Origin: Diprion similis
Taxonomy: Eukaryota; Arthropoda; Insecta; Hymenoptera; Diprionidae
NCBI RefSeq assembly: GCF_021155765.1
Contig: NC_060113.1
Location: forward strand, 10,307,001-10,371,000
Length of the DNA stretch: 64,000 nt
Reading direction: 5' to 3'
Below, one piece after another: positions 42,846-53,416 of the stretch; position 1 is the first letter of the stretch; every line of letters begins with the position of its first letter. Below the pieces are notes generated by a model. The model saw only the letters and a list, made by a program, of their open reading frames with translations, was not told the origin of the DNA and made no database searches. Both the position numbers and the translations under genes were made by a program.

Positions 42846-44068
42846 ATGGAGGAGGAAATCTTGAGCATTCAAACACCCGTCGCCTTCGATGAGTCGATCG
42901 CTCACCAAGAAATACATGCACACAAGCCGTATGCGTCATCAACTTTTTACAACAGCGACGAGATTCGCATCACCGTTCAGCATCAGGAATTATGCATATT
43001 ACCAAGCAAGAGTTCGCTGCATATCTCGGGAAAATTGGTCAAATCAGATGGCAGTCCAGCAGCGGTTACAACCGTGGTCAACAATGCCATCTGCCATCTG
43101 TTCGAAGACGTACGGTACGAGCTGAACGCTGTAGAGATTGACAAATGCAAAAACGTTGGTCTAACCAGTCTGCTGAAGGGTGTCGCCTCGCTCAACCCTG
43201 GTCAGAGTTGGCTCATGGAAAACGCTGGACTGGATGGCTCGATGTTCGAGAAACGAAAAAATTAACTGACGCCGATGGTAACTTCGATGTGGTTATTCCC
43301 TTGAGCATGATATTGGGCTTTGCCGGAGACTATGGCAAGATCATCGTCAACGCGAAGCATGAGCTGATTATCACAAGATCAAAGAGCGATTCAAATGCCA
43401 TTGTTCAAAATTAAGACGAAGACTTTCGAGTCGTGATCGATCAAGTGGATTGGTTAGTACCGTACGTGAAGCTTTCGGATCAACGAAAAATTGCTCTGTT
43501 GAATTTCATCGAGAAAGATACACCTGTCTCCATGAGCTTCCGCAGTTAGGAGATGTACGAATATCCTCTGCTACCGGCAACCACGAAACACGTGTGGACT
43601 GTAAAAACGTCCACTCATTTCGAAAAACCGCGATTCGTTATTCTGGGTTTTCAAACAAATCGAAAAAACAAAGCCGACAAAAATGCCAGCCATCTTGATC
43701 ACTGTAACATCACCGACGTCAAGCTCTTCTTGAATTCCGATTATTATCCGTACGGTAACCTGAACCTGGACATGAGTCATAATCGCTTCGCCCTTCTGTA
43801 CGAAATGTATGCCAACTTCCAGGCTACGTACTACGGCAAGGAACCCGAACCTTTGTTGACAAAGAGCGAATTTCTACAGTACGAACCTCTGATATTCATC
43901 GACTGTTCAAAACAAAACGAGGCTCTGAAATCTGGACCGGTTGACATTCGTATCGAATTTAAGGCTAAAAATAACTTTCCCGCCGGTACATCTGCCTATT
44001 ACTTAATTTTACACGATCGTATAATCGAGTATAATCCGCTGAGTGGTGGGGTGAGAAAATTGGTATAA
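42846..44068 (+). pseudogene. Maverick major capsid protein, broken
   Basis: ATG at 42846 opens the N-terminal part, which runs to a stop at 43263. A 1-nt shift in the A run at about 43255-43260 moves the coding sense to another frame. That frame then runs to 44068 with two further in-frame stops, TAA at 43412 and TAG at 43547. Sequence after 43553 is uninterrupted and beta-rich. Length (about 400 residues), gene order and composition fit the double jelly-roll capsid protein of Polintons and adintoviruses. It cannot make a complete protein as it stands. Confidence 0.8.
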
Positions 44069-44109
44069 AAACCTTGAAGGCTGCGATTTTCGATTCAGTC
44101 TTATTCACG

Positions 44110-44673
44110 ATGGAGTTCATAGTTGACGTGCAAGGATTCAACAGACCAGGCCCTGGTTTTACGCCAAAAGAGTTGGCAGTTATATCAGTCAACGAAGAAA
44201 CTAACCCGTCAATTTTTCTCTTCCAACCGCCGTACGATTGGAATTCCTTACTCGCTCCGTTTAAGAGCGAAAATTTGTAGCTGTCACGGAATTATCACGG
44301 GTTATCCTGGGAAGGCGGTGACGTACCTCTCGAGAAGCTCAATTTCACCGTCGAATGCGTGTCGCTGCGTGACGCGTCAGCGGTTTACGTAAAAGGATTG
44401 GAGAAGAAGATTTGGCTGCAGAAAGTTCTAGGCGAAAACGTTGAAGTTGTCGATCTGATCGATTTGGGTTGTCCGTCGTTGCAAAAATTGAACAAAATGT
44501 CAGATACTAAATTGAACTGTACACATCACTCTATATCACATCCAAACTGTGCTGCTCAAAACGTATTGTTACTGCGAAATTTCCTGTTGAAATACAAAAG
44601 CCTGTTGGCATCTACTCGACCAGTTCTTAATTCTTACTGTCCGGAGCTTGATGGTCAGGATACCGTTGAATAA
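44110..44673 (+). pseudogene. Maverick-associated protein (MEF..VDVQGF family), one in-frame stop
   Basis: ATG at 44110 begins MEFIVDVQGF. A TAG at 44278-44280 interrupts, and the same frame continues to 44673 with VKGLEKKIWL and DLGCPSLQKL and a His/Cys-containing end (CTHHS). Proteins of this kind are common next to Maverick right ends in hymenopterans and other insects as I recall. Acidic residues in the first block and the general layout suggest a nuclease fold, but that is speculation. A polyadenylation signal follows near 44707. Confidence 0.65.
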
Positions 44674-44787
44674 GAGCAAACATGTAAAACTGTACTCTTT
44701 ATTATCAATAAAAAAAAGTTTTTCACCAATATCAACCGTTGATTCAAAACCTTTTCCCTGCTAGTTAAGAGTTAGCGTTAACAAATT

Positions 44788-45684
44788 TCAGAACCTTCCA
44801 GAATTCAATGACGCGCTGAAAACCGATGGACGCAGGGCCTCTCGACGTCAAGTCGCGACTCGTCGGACGATTCCGAGAACTGTTTGTCTGCCTCAGATTC
44901 CGAGAATCGGTCCAGGGTCGCAGGTTATCTTTCTCACGGCTCCGGAACCTTCCAGAATTCAACGTCGCACCGAAATCCTTTGACCGCGGGCCGCTCGACG
45001 TCAAGTCGAAACTCGTCGACCGATTCCGAGAACTGTTTGTCAGCCTAAAATTCCGAGAATTTGTTCAGGGTCGTCACGTTCAACGTCGCACCGAAATCCT
45101 TTGACCTCTGGCCGCTCGACGTCAAGTCGAAACTTGTCGGAGTCATTGCATAAGCCTCCCAACGTTGCACTTCCGCCTCGAAACCTCTCGGTCGTCGGAG
45201 GAAGAATCTTCCAGAAGCTGACTCATGGAACCTTCCAGAAGCTCAACGTGCGAGGGTTCGGCGTTGAACGGTTGAGGGTCGCGGTTGCGCTCGGTAATGC
45301 AGTCGCTCGATCACGCTCGATCACGCTCGATAAGCATGGTAAGGGTAAAACCCCTATGATAACTGACAGCACTTCTTACTGACCGGCATGATTTCTTACC
45401 GACCGGCACGTCAATCTAGGGGATTCCTTACCGACCGGCACGCTAATTTAGGGGATTTTTTACCGACCGGCACACCAATCTAGGGGATTTTTTACCGACA
45501 AGGATCAAAACGATGGTAACCCCTTACTGACAAGACTCGAAGTGATGGCAACGCAGAACGCTGACGGCTCGCCGGAGTGGGGATAACCTTGATGGGTTTG
45601 CTTCCGGGCTGGCGGGCGGCGGGGGGAGGGTGCTTTGCCGGTAAAGTAGGGTTCGTGGCGCAGAACCCCCCTTGTATTGCTACT
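44788..45684 (-). repeat. Maverick right terminal inverted repeat
   Basis: Reverse complement of 34188-35004. It has at least three 32-bp tandem units (taccgaccggca at 45397, 45429, 45461, with a partial at 45493) and several cgacgtcaagtcg blocks internally. It ends ATTGCTACT at 45684. Confidence 0.88.
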
Positions 45685-45743
45685 AAAGAGTAAGAGCGCG
45701 GTCTGCGTGCAAACGAGCGAGAATGCGATAACGGATATGTGCG

Positions 45744-46879
45744 ATGCCGGACAGTAACGGAGATTGGTCAGGAGATTCGGATAGTGATTTTGAACAAACA
45801 ATTATTGAATCAAATAACAAAATGAGTGACGACGAACAACGAAGAGACAATCGAGGTGCTAAACAGTTAAATATGGAACAGCTATCAGCGATTATGATCG
45901 AAAAAAATCGACGTCGCAATGCGGAAGCAAGCCGTCGAGATGAATTACTACAGGCACTCGTACAAAAATTAAATTCTACCGAGCCAAACCTTCAAGTAAA
46001 CGCCGAAAACAGTGCGTCAAATGCGTACCAGATTATGCCCGATCTGGTTCGTAATATTCAAGACTTTTACGGCGATCAAGGTGCTACTGTGGCGAAGGAA
46101 TGGATAAGCAATCTAGACAGTATGCGTCAACTGCACCGTTGGCCGGATGGCTTCGTGTTGGAATCAGCACGCACTCACCTACGAAAAGGGGCATATCATT
46201 GGCTCCAACCACAGCTAGCGGAAATAAATAGCTGGCAAAAATTCGAAGAAGCGCTTGTAAAAACTTTTGTCGGTAAGGAAGATCAGATGACGAAATGGGA
46301 TAGAATGGTGAAAAGAACTCAACGAAAAGGTGAAGCGACTATTGCCTATTTCTACGAATAAGTGAAGTTATGCAAGAACCTGAAACTCTCGGTGACGGAG
46401 ACTAAGGAGCAGGTGCTTATCGGATTGTGGTCCAGAGAACCATGAACTTCACCAGCAACAAACGAGTATGCGGCTCTGGATGATCTGTTTCATGCTTATA
46501 TTAAATATCGAGAAACTAACCGGTCGTCGCGGTGATATGGATCAGGTCTCATCAAAAGAGTACGGAGACTGAAAAACCCAAGACAACTTCGAAGACGACG
46601 AGTTCTGTCCATGCGAGTACATCGTCATCGACCTCGTTGCAGTCAAACGCAAAAAACATCGTGGTTACGACAAAACTGGAGACAGAGAGACGACCTCCAG
46701 GTAGGAATGAAAACGAAGAATACAAATGCTACAATTCTCAAGAGTTCGGGCATTTGTTAAGAGATTGTACTAAGGAGCGAAGAGAGCTACGCTGCAGGAA
46801 CTGCAACGGAACTGGCCACACGCAGAAACATTGCAAGCAAGAACCGAGCAATGTGACGAAATCGGCGGAAACCATTTGA
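45744..46879 (+). pseudogene. gag: GB Gag with two zinc knuckles
   Basis: ATG at 45744 opens 205 codons with an acidic N-terminus, a coiled-coil-like basic stretch and a retrotransposon-gag domain (LESARTHLRKGAYHWL). It stops at 46359. Gag sequence goes on in shifted frames, then 46532-46879 encodes the nucleocapsid part. The first CCHC knuckle has Ser in place of the second Cys (CYNS). The second is normal (CRNC...H...C). The element is not functional. Confidence 0.78.
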
Positions 46880-48749
46880 ACGGCATGAGTAAATATTTGA
46901 AGAGAATTCACATAGCAGATCACGATTTGGTAGCATTGGTGGACACGGGCAGCGCGGAGTGCACAATTAAAATGTCAGCGGTAACAGAGCGATCATTTCA
47001 AATCCAGGACGTAACAATGGAGTTACGAGGCTTAGGAACACCCCCGAGATCGACGATTTCACTCGGATAGATTGATGCTACCATAATTGTGCATACTGTG
47101 AAGGCAATTAATGTCCCTGTACGCCTAGTCCCGGACGAGGCACAGTCGATTGATGTAATTATCGGGCGGACTTCTACGGAACTACCTTACGTCGGTAACT
47201 AAAAACGCGGTGATGAGCTGAGATTTTACGAATGTAACGCGAAAGATCCTTTCGCGAGAATGACTCTAAACACGAACGATACCAATATAGTGCACGCGGA
47301 ACACGAGTTATCCTTACCTGGGGGAACAATAAACTTTATCACAGCGGTGGATGGCTCAAAGGAAGTCGAGTTACTGATGATTAATTTGACCAAAAAAAAA
47401 ATCGACATTCTTAAGGATAAAGCTATCGAGTGCCACACCGTATGCGTTGTGGAATGTGAAATGAGCGAGAACGACGAAATTACCGAACCACGCGCGGCGA
47501 TAACTGTAGATGATGGTAATATAGGCGAAGAACAGCCTCTTAAAGTGATTCAAGAACTCATTGAATTTCTCAACCAATATCGAGACTGTGTAGCTATGCA
47601 TCTAACCGAATTAGGATGCACCAACAGAACGAGCATGGACATTATTAAAAAACTGGGAAGTAAACCGTTTCGAATGAAACCGTATCGTGCGAGTGCGAAG
47701 GAAAGGGAGCAAATAAGTACTATTGTGAGAGAGTAGAAGGACGCAGGAATCGTGACGGAAACCAATTCACCTTATGTGCTGTTGTACCAAAAGCCCTGTG
47801 CTGTTGGTACCAAAGAAAACGGGTGAAGCGAGACTCGTTGTGGATTATCGGCGTTTAAATCGACAGACAGTGCCGATGTCTTTCCCGCTTTCTAAACTTG
47901 ACGATCACATAGATATGATGAGTGGAAGCACGATGTTCACGATGATCGACCTAGCAAATGGATATTTGCAGGTAACACTGAAGGCGGAGGCGCGTCCGAA
48001 GACTGCCTTCATCACACCAGACGAAACGGGTGAATTCACACGGATGATGTTTGGACTGGTAAATGCTCCAGCGGAATTCTCACGTTTGATGAAGAGTGTG
48101 TTGGGTGAATTAATGCAAAGAAAAATTGCGATGTTTTATCTAGACGATATATTACTGGGAGAGACTGGGAAGACCATAAAACGAGGTTGAAACTTGTGTT
48201 TGATGCGTTAAAGGAAGCAAGGTTGACGATAAAGCTCAGTAAGTGCGAATTCCTGAAAGAACGGCTGATGTGTTTGGGGTTTGAGATAACTCGCCATGGG
48301 ATCTCACCTGGTGAATGAAAAGTACGCGCTATTGAAGACTTTCCGCGACCGGGAAATGTGCATGAAGTACGGAGATTTATCGGACTGATAAGTTTCTTTC
48401 GGAGATTCGTCGTACGATTCGCACATCTGGCGGAGCCGTTGTATGAACTGCTTAAACGGACAAATATTTTGAGTGGACAGAAGAACATGAGGCGGTATTT
48501 GTAAACATGCAGAAGAAAATAATTGAGCGGCCGATATTAGCGATATTTGATTCCAGCAGACCAACAAAACTTCATACGGATGCCTCTGCCCAAGGGTTGG
48601 CTGCGATGTTGCTTCAGTTGGGAGACGACGATCAATTGCATTTGGTTTATGCAATCAGCCGCAGAACGAGCGGACCCGAAAAATTATACCACTCTAGCAA
48701 ACTCGAACTTATGGCAATAATATGGGGGGTAACCAGACTGCGTGTGTAA
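46880..48749 (+). pseudogene. pol: GB protease, RT and RNase H
   Basis: Protease has LVDTGSAECT near 46935. A stop at 47068 and another near 47201 interrupt. The frame 47260-47736 is the linker into RT. RT in 47774-48190 has VVDYRRLN, FTMIDLANGY and YLDD. RNase H in 48507-48749 has HTDASAQGL and KLELMAIIWG. Frame changes lie near 47736-47774, 48185 and 48318. Confidence 0.82.
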
Positions 48750-49136
48750 CTGATTAATATTCCCTTTAAATTTGTGACTGACTGCCAATCATTAGTGTAC
48801 CTAAACGAGAAAAAGACTACCGTACCTCAAGTAGCCAGATGGTGAAACCTACTGAGCGAGTACGTTCTTGATGTGGTTCATCGACCAGGAGAGAAGATGC
48901 AACACGTGGATGCTCTGAGTAGAGCCCCTACTGAGGAACCAAAATGTGATGGATATACGGAACGCAAGGGTATCTTTGTAATCAATAATCCGGAAGACGA
49001 AATAGTTATGTATCAAAGTCGAGATGAGGATTCACGTCAAAGAGTTGTTATTCTGAAGAAACCTCTTGAGAAACGAAAAGGATTCGAATGAAGCAGAGTC
49101 GAAGGGTATGAATTAAGTGGCGGGATTCTATACAAA

Positions 49137-50600
49137 ATGGTTAACGACCAACGTAAATACGTAATACCCAAGGCAATGCGGAAAAGTATAACTGTACGAT
49201 TTCACGACCTGATGGGACATTTTGGTATCGATCGTATGTACGCGAGAATCTCTAAGTATTATTATTTTCCCAGGATGAAAGATTACCTACGACAACACAT
49301 CCGAGCGTGTCTACATTGTCTACTAAGTAAGACCCCGACAGGTGAGCTAGCGGGCGAATTACATCCAATATTACCTGGCAAGACTCCATTTGCAGTTGTG
49401 CACTTGGATCACATTGGACATTTTGTGACTAGTAAAAGAGGAAATAAGCATGTGTTAATGACAGTGGATAACCTAACCAAATTTGTTCGACTGGATGCCG
49501 TTAAGAGTACAGATACGAAAGGGATAATAAACAAAATGGAAGATTTTTTGTTGGATTTCGGAGCACCGGAGCGATTCATTACGGACCGTGGACGAGGATT
49601 CATGTCAAAAAAATTAGAGGCGTTTTGTCGGACGCATGGAATTTATCATAGCGTAACGTCACCAAGGCATGCTCAAGCGAACGGGCAAGTAGAGAAAGTG
49701 AATCGAACCTTGCTCCCAGTAATACAGGCAAACTTATTGGAGCAGGAGCACGATAGACATTGGGATAAGAACCTCAAGAGGGTAGCATGGAGCTTGAATT
49801 CAGCGATCAACAAAACTACCGGGAGGACTGCCTTTGAAATGTTGTATGGTTACAACCCAAGGATCGGGGACGGACTTTTGCGACAGATCACTATCCAGGA
49901 AGAAGCTACTCGTTACTGAGAGCCTACTCAACAACGAGAAGAATCGAGAGCAAGAATTATCGAGGAACAGGCGAGATATAAGGCAAGATATGACAAAACT
50001 TATCGAGCAGGCGTTGAATACCAAGTTGGAGATGTGGTCGCTATGAAAATTGTGGCACAAGCAACCGGGGATTCAACGAAGCTGCATTATAAATATCGTG
50101 GGCTGTTAGTGATCCACAAGGTATTTCCCAATGATACGTATGGAGTTACTGATCTACGTCAAACCGAGCGAGGTAGGCGTTATTCTTCAACTGCGCATGT
50201 AACGCATTCACAATTATGGAGACCTGCCGAATGTGAAGACGAATCAGAAAATGGGGCACCAGAATCAGACGATGGAGCTGTGACTATAGAATCTGAGGTA
50301 TCGACGAGTCAAGGTCATCCGTCGCAATTAACCACTTCAGAGTCGTTGAACGACGCAACCCACCCAAGATCAACTTCACGAAACAGTGAAGTTACTATTA
50401 GTGTGGTGCCAGAGATTGTGGGTATGCGAGAGTCGGATGAATGTATGGCTAAAAATGTAATTGCGGAGTCAGTGAAACATAATGTGAACGGAGAAGGTGT
50501 AAAGGACTGTGATAAAATTGAGACTGTGGTTCTGAGGAACCGATCAAAACGCCAAATAAATAAGCCTAAGAAATTAGACGACTATGTATTAGAGTATTAA
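49137..50600 (+). pseudogene. pol: GB integrase and C-terminal tail
   Basis: 49137-49919 has the H2C2 finger (FHDLMGH and CLHC) and the D, D, E residues (HLDHIGHF, ITDRGRGF, GQVEKVN). After a stop at 49917 the sequence continues in another frame, and 50034-50600 encodes a C-terminal domain followed by an acidic, Ser-rich tail ending LDDYVLEY. Function as for other integrases; this copy is interrupted. Confidence 0.82.
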
Positions 50601-50654
50601 TGGAATTTATTATATTGTTACTTTGGAAAGATATCTATAACACGTAAATATATA

Positions 50655-50917
50655 TGTCGATGATAAAGAACAAAGTTGTCGTTGCTTTTCGTCATTTGTT
50701 TTGTTGAAGAATTTGTTTAATAAAAAAAGAAGAAAGAAAAGACATCCTTCGTTGAACGTCAAAGAGAGTTGACGTATTTTGTCACGATCAATTTTTGAAT
50801 TATCTAATATCGTTTTGTTCTGAGTTCAGAGTTAATAAAATGTTCTTTTAATGGCTCAATATGCGCCCAACACGAAAAACACAAAGTTCGCGAGTGATTT
50901 CTGGCCTTTCTCCGACA
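50655..50917 (+). repeat. 5' LTR of the short element
   Basis: 263 bp, TGTCG...CGACA. It contains AATAAAA near 50837 and an ATG at 50861 that opens into the gag frame. Confidence 0.93.
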
Positions 50918-50941
50918 TCAGAAGTGGGATTACCAAGAAAT

Positions 50942-52255
50942 ATGGAGCCTGGAACATCGACCTCTCAAAATCAGAGTCTTCAACGAGACCAACGAGACAA
51001 CGAAGACCAGTGGAGAGTTTTAATTGAAAATCAGAACAAGAACATGATGGAATTAATTCGATCGATCCGTGGTCCATCAACAAATTCGCCTGAAATTATT
51101 TTTCCCGAATTTAACCCTGACAAAGACAATGTGAATCCTCGTGCTTGGTATACGACAGCTAGTCTGTGTATGCAAGAGGAGCTTCGAGGAAGCAAATTAA
51201 TCATTGCTTTGAGCAAAGCGACGAAAGGATCCGCTGCATCGTGGTTGTCCCAAATTAGTTTCGCTGGAATGACCTGGGGAGAATTTAAAAATATTTTTCT
51301 CTCTCGCTTCGAAATTGTCGAGACTCCTGCGGCAACGCTAATCTCTTTGAATTCCGGTCAGCCCAATGACGAGGAAAATTTCGCCGCATATTCAACCCGA
51401 ATTTTGAACGAGCTAATTCCACGACTTGAATCTTTGAGCAAAGAAGAAATTGCAGTTTCAATTGTGCTGGCTCATGTGGCTCAATTGGACTCACGATTGA
51501 AACGATTGGCTCTTACTTCGGAGATAAATTCTCGGAGCAAACTACAGCAAGAGTTAATGGCTGTCGAATATCGGAAAAGGGTTTTCCCTTTTTCTCAAGC
51601 AAAGGATAGCCCATCGTTTGACCCGAAAAGATCAAGACCTACTTTGAAATGTTTCAATTGTGGAAAAATTGGACATAAAATTTCTGAATGTCGAAGTCGT
51701 CCATCAAACTTCATTTCGGACAGTTCGGAAAATGTTTCCAAGAAGATACCCTCTACTGCAAAGAAATCTTCCGTCACGTGTTTCAAATGCGGAGAAGCTG
51801 GGCATATTTCTACGAATTGCAAAAAGATTTCTGATTCTGGCAAGCATATCCCTACTCAAGGTCAAATGGAGCGTCGTGTCAATTTATGCTCAATTCAACC
51901 AGTTTCCGGCGAATTATTACATTCCGGTGAGAAGTTTTCATTTTGCTTTGATTCTGGTGCTGAATGCTCTTTGATCAAAGAGAGTATTGCACAAAAATTT
52001 TCAGGAAAACGTCAACATGCTTTGGTCACTCTTACCGGTATTGGTCCGTCTAGTATTCAAAGTGTCACTCAAATTTTATCGGAAGTGACTATAAATGATC
52101 TTTGCTTTGAAATTTTGTTTCATGAGATTCGTGATGATTTTCTGAGCAATGAAATTCTTATTGGACGAGAAATATTGAGTCTTGAGTCACTGAGTATTTC
52201 AGGTATTAAATTAAAAAAAAAATTGAGATACATTATTACTGAGTCGATTTTGTGA
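50942..52255 (+). CDS. gag: Gag-protease of the short LTR element
   Basis: The frame is open from an ATG inside the LTR (50861). The second ATG, at 50942, lies after the primer site and is the more likely start, giving 437 residues. Gag capsid-like sequence has ARAWYTTASL-type spacing (NPRAWYTTASLCM) and LISLNSGQPNDEENF. Two CCHC knuckles follow (CFNCGKIGHKISEC and CFKCGEAGHISTNC). Then comes a retropepsin-like domain with FDSGAECSLI and a C-terminal LIGREIL. The frame is intact, in line with nearly identical LTRs. It can form particles and process Gag but cannot reverse-transcribe. Confidence 0.88.
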   Translation: MEPGTSTSQNQSLQRDQRDNEDQWRVLIENQNKNMMELIRSIRGPSTNSPEIIFPEFNPDKDNVNPRAWYTTASLCMQEELRGSKLIIALSKATKGSAASWLSQISFAGMTWGEFKNIFLSRFEIVETPAATLISLNSGQPNDEENFAAYSTRILNELIPRLESLSKEEIAVSIVLAHVAQLDSRLKRLALTSEINSRSKLQQELMAVEYRKRVFPFSQAKDSPSFDPKRSRPTLKCFNCGKIGHKISECRSRPSNFISDSSENVSKKIPSTAKKSSVTCFKCGEAGHISTNCKKISDSGKHIPTQGQMERRVNLCSIQPVSGELLHSGEKFSFCFDSGAECSLIKESIAQKFSGKRQHALVTLTGIGPSSIQSVTQILSEVTINDLCFEILFHEIRDDFLSNEILIGREILSLESLSISGIKLKKKLRYIITESIL

Positions 52256-52461
52256 GATATCTTATTTGATATGTTTGTTTATTACGAGTACTTGATAAAT
52301 ACTTGAGAGTATTTGAACAGGAAATGATTGTCATTCCCTTCGTGGTTTGATCATGATCTTGAAGCACACATTCATTGAGCTTAATAGTTGCAAGTCATAA
52401 AGAACCTAACTCATTTCGGTGAGCGGAGAAGGTGCAATGTAACGGCTAATGGTGTGGTGCT

Positions 52462-52620
52462 GTCGCATGAGGCGACTGTGTGTTGAAATCTTGATGTATG
52501 GACAGCTTGGTGATGTCATACAGTCAAATGAGTCGCATGAGGTGACTGTGTGTTGAAATCTTGGTATATGGATAACTTGGTGTTGTCATACAGTCAAAAG
52601 AGTCGCATGAGGCGACTGTG
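52462..52620 (+). repeat. 70-bp tandem repeat with hairpin cores
   Basis: The block gtcgcatgaggcgac begins at 52462, 52532 and 52602, so the period is 70 bp. Each copy is a small inverted repeat (gtcgc/gcgac), with one mismatch in the middle copy. It lies between gag and the 3' LTR in otherwise noncoding sequence. Confidence 0.85.
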
Positions 52621-52822
52621 TGTGTATGATAAAGAAATATTGTTAATGGTTTCTCACCGGATCAACTCTCATAATGTTGTATTTAAAATTCATGATTTTG
52701 TTTTTAATAATCAATTGATAACAAGATCAGGAAAGCCGAGCAGTCTAAAAAAAAGATCTTTTTATGTATTTTCAGAAGAACCAGATACAACACACGAGGA
52801 CGTGTGAAAGTCAGTCTGGCCG

Positions 52823-53085
52823 TGTCGATGATAAAGAACAAAGTTGTCGTTGCTTTTCGTCATTTGTTTTGTTAAAGAATTTGTTTAATAAAAAAAGAAG
52901 AAAGAAAAGACATCCTTCGTTGAACGTCAAAGAGAGTTGACGTATTTTGTCACGATCAATTTTTGAATTATCTAATATCGTTTTGTTCTGAGTTCAGAGT
53001 TAATAAAATGTTCTTTTAATGGCTCAATATGCGCCCAACACGAAAAACACAAAGTTCGCGAGTGATATCTGGCCTTTCTCCGACA
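52823..53085 (+). repeat. 3' LTR of the short element
   Basis: Same length as the 5' LTR with about two substitutions. Followed by the TATA duplication and GB-like sequence. Confidence 0.93.
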
Positions 53086-53416
53086 TATATAAGAAACGTA
53101 ACGAGGAACTCGAGGACGAGTATACTTAGGATGGTTATAATACCTAGTATTATTGTGGGGAAAAATTGAGTAAAGATACATAATTACATACATTTGCGGT
53201 TTGAGAACAATGATTTAATATTACATATAATGAGCACTTAACTTAAATTAAATTAAATTTTAAAATAATAAGAGAAATATAACAGAAAGGGCAGAATGAA
53301 ATGCAAAGTTCGACAGTATCAGACGTTCAATATTTAGCACTTAAGAGTAGAGTAAGCACAGATCAACAGCAATTAGATTAATGATAGCATGGGAAAAACG
53401 TCTTAGCACAGCAAAC

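Larger units (their letters stand above)
34188..45684. mobile_element. Polinton/Maverick, 11.5 kb, decayed and internally deleted
   Basis: It is bounded by inverted repeats starting AGTAGCAAT (34188) and ending ATTGCTACT (45684), the AG...CT ends usual for Polintons. It carries typical Polinton/adintovirus-type genes: protein-primed polymerase remnant, retroviral-like integrase, packaging ATPase, adenain-like protease, PLA2 protein, penton-type and major capsid proteins. Several are broken, and only the C-terminal end of the polymerase remains, which explains the small size (15-20 kb is usual). No 6-bp target duplication is seen: the flanks read tgcgtc and aaagag. The left flank is GA pol and the right flank is a different gypsy element. 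Confidence 0.92.
45685..50654 (+). mobile_element. gypsy-type element GB, decayed, no LTR visible
   Basis: The order on the plus strand is gag, zinc knuckles, protease, RT, RNase H, integrase and a C-terminal tail. Many stops and shifts interrupt the frames. The left end is cut by the Maverick at 45684, within the gag 5' leader. At the right it is interrupted by the short LTR element at 50655, after which the sequence probably continues (53090 to about 53200, with a ggggaaaaa tract near 53156). It is an old copy relative to its neighbours. Confidence 0.8.
50655..53085 (+). mobile_element. short non-autonomous LTR retrotransposon (gag-protease only)
   Basis: 263-bp direct repeats at 50655-50917 and 52823-53085 start TGTCG and end CGACA, and differ at about two sites. 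The 4-bp duplication TATA is at 50651-50654 and 53086-53089. Directly after the 5' LTR, tcagaagtgggatt matches a tRNA-Leu primer site whose first bases fall in the LTR. The only substantial gene is gag-protease. RT, RNase H and integrase are absent, although 52615-52808 may be a remnant of a pol tail. It inserted into GB and would need enzymes from a relative. Confidence 0.9.

Noticed and set aside
34188-45684. A free-living virus genome
   Set aside because: It has Polinton ends, integrase with chromodomain, multiple stops and retroelement flanks, so it is an integrated, decayed element.
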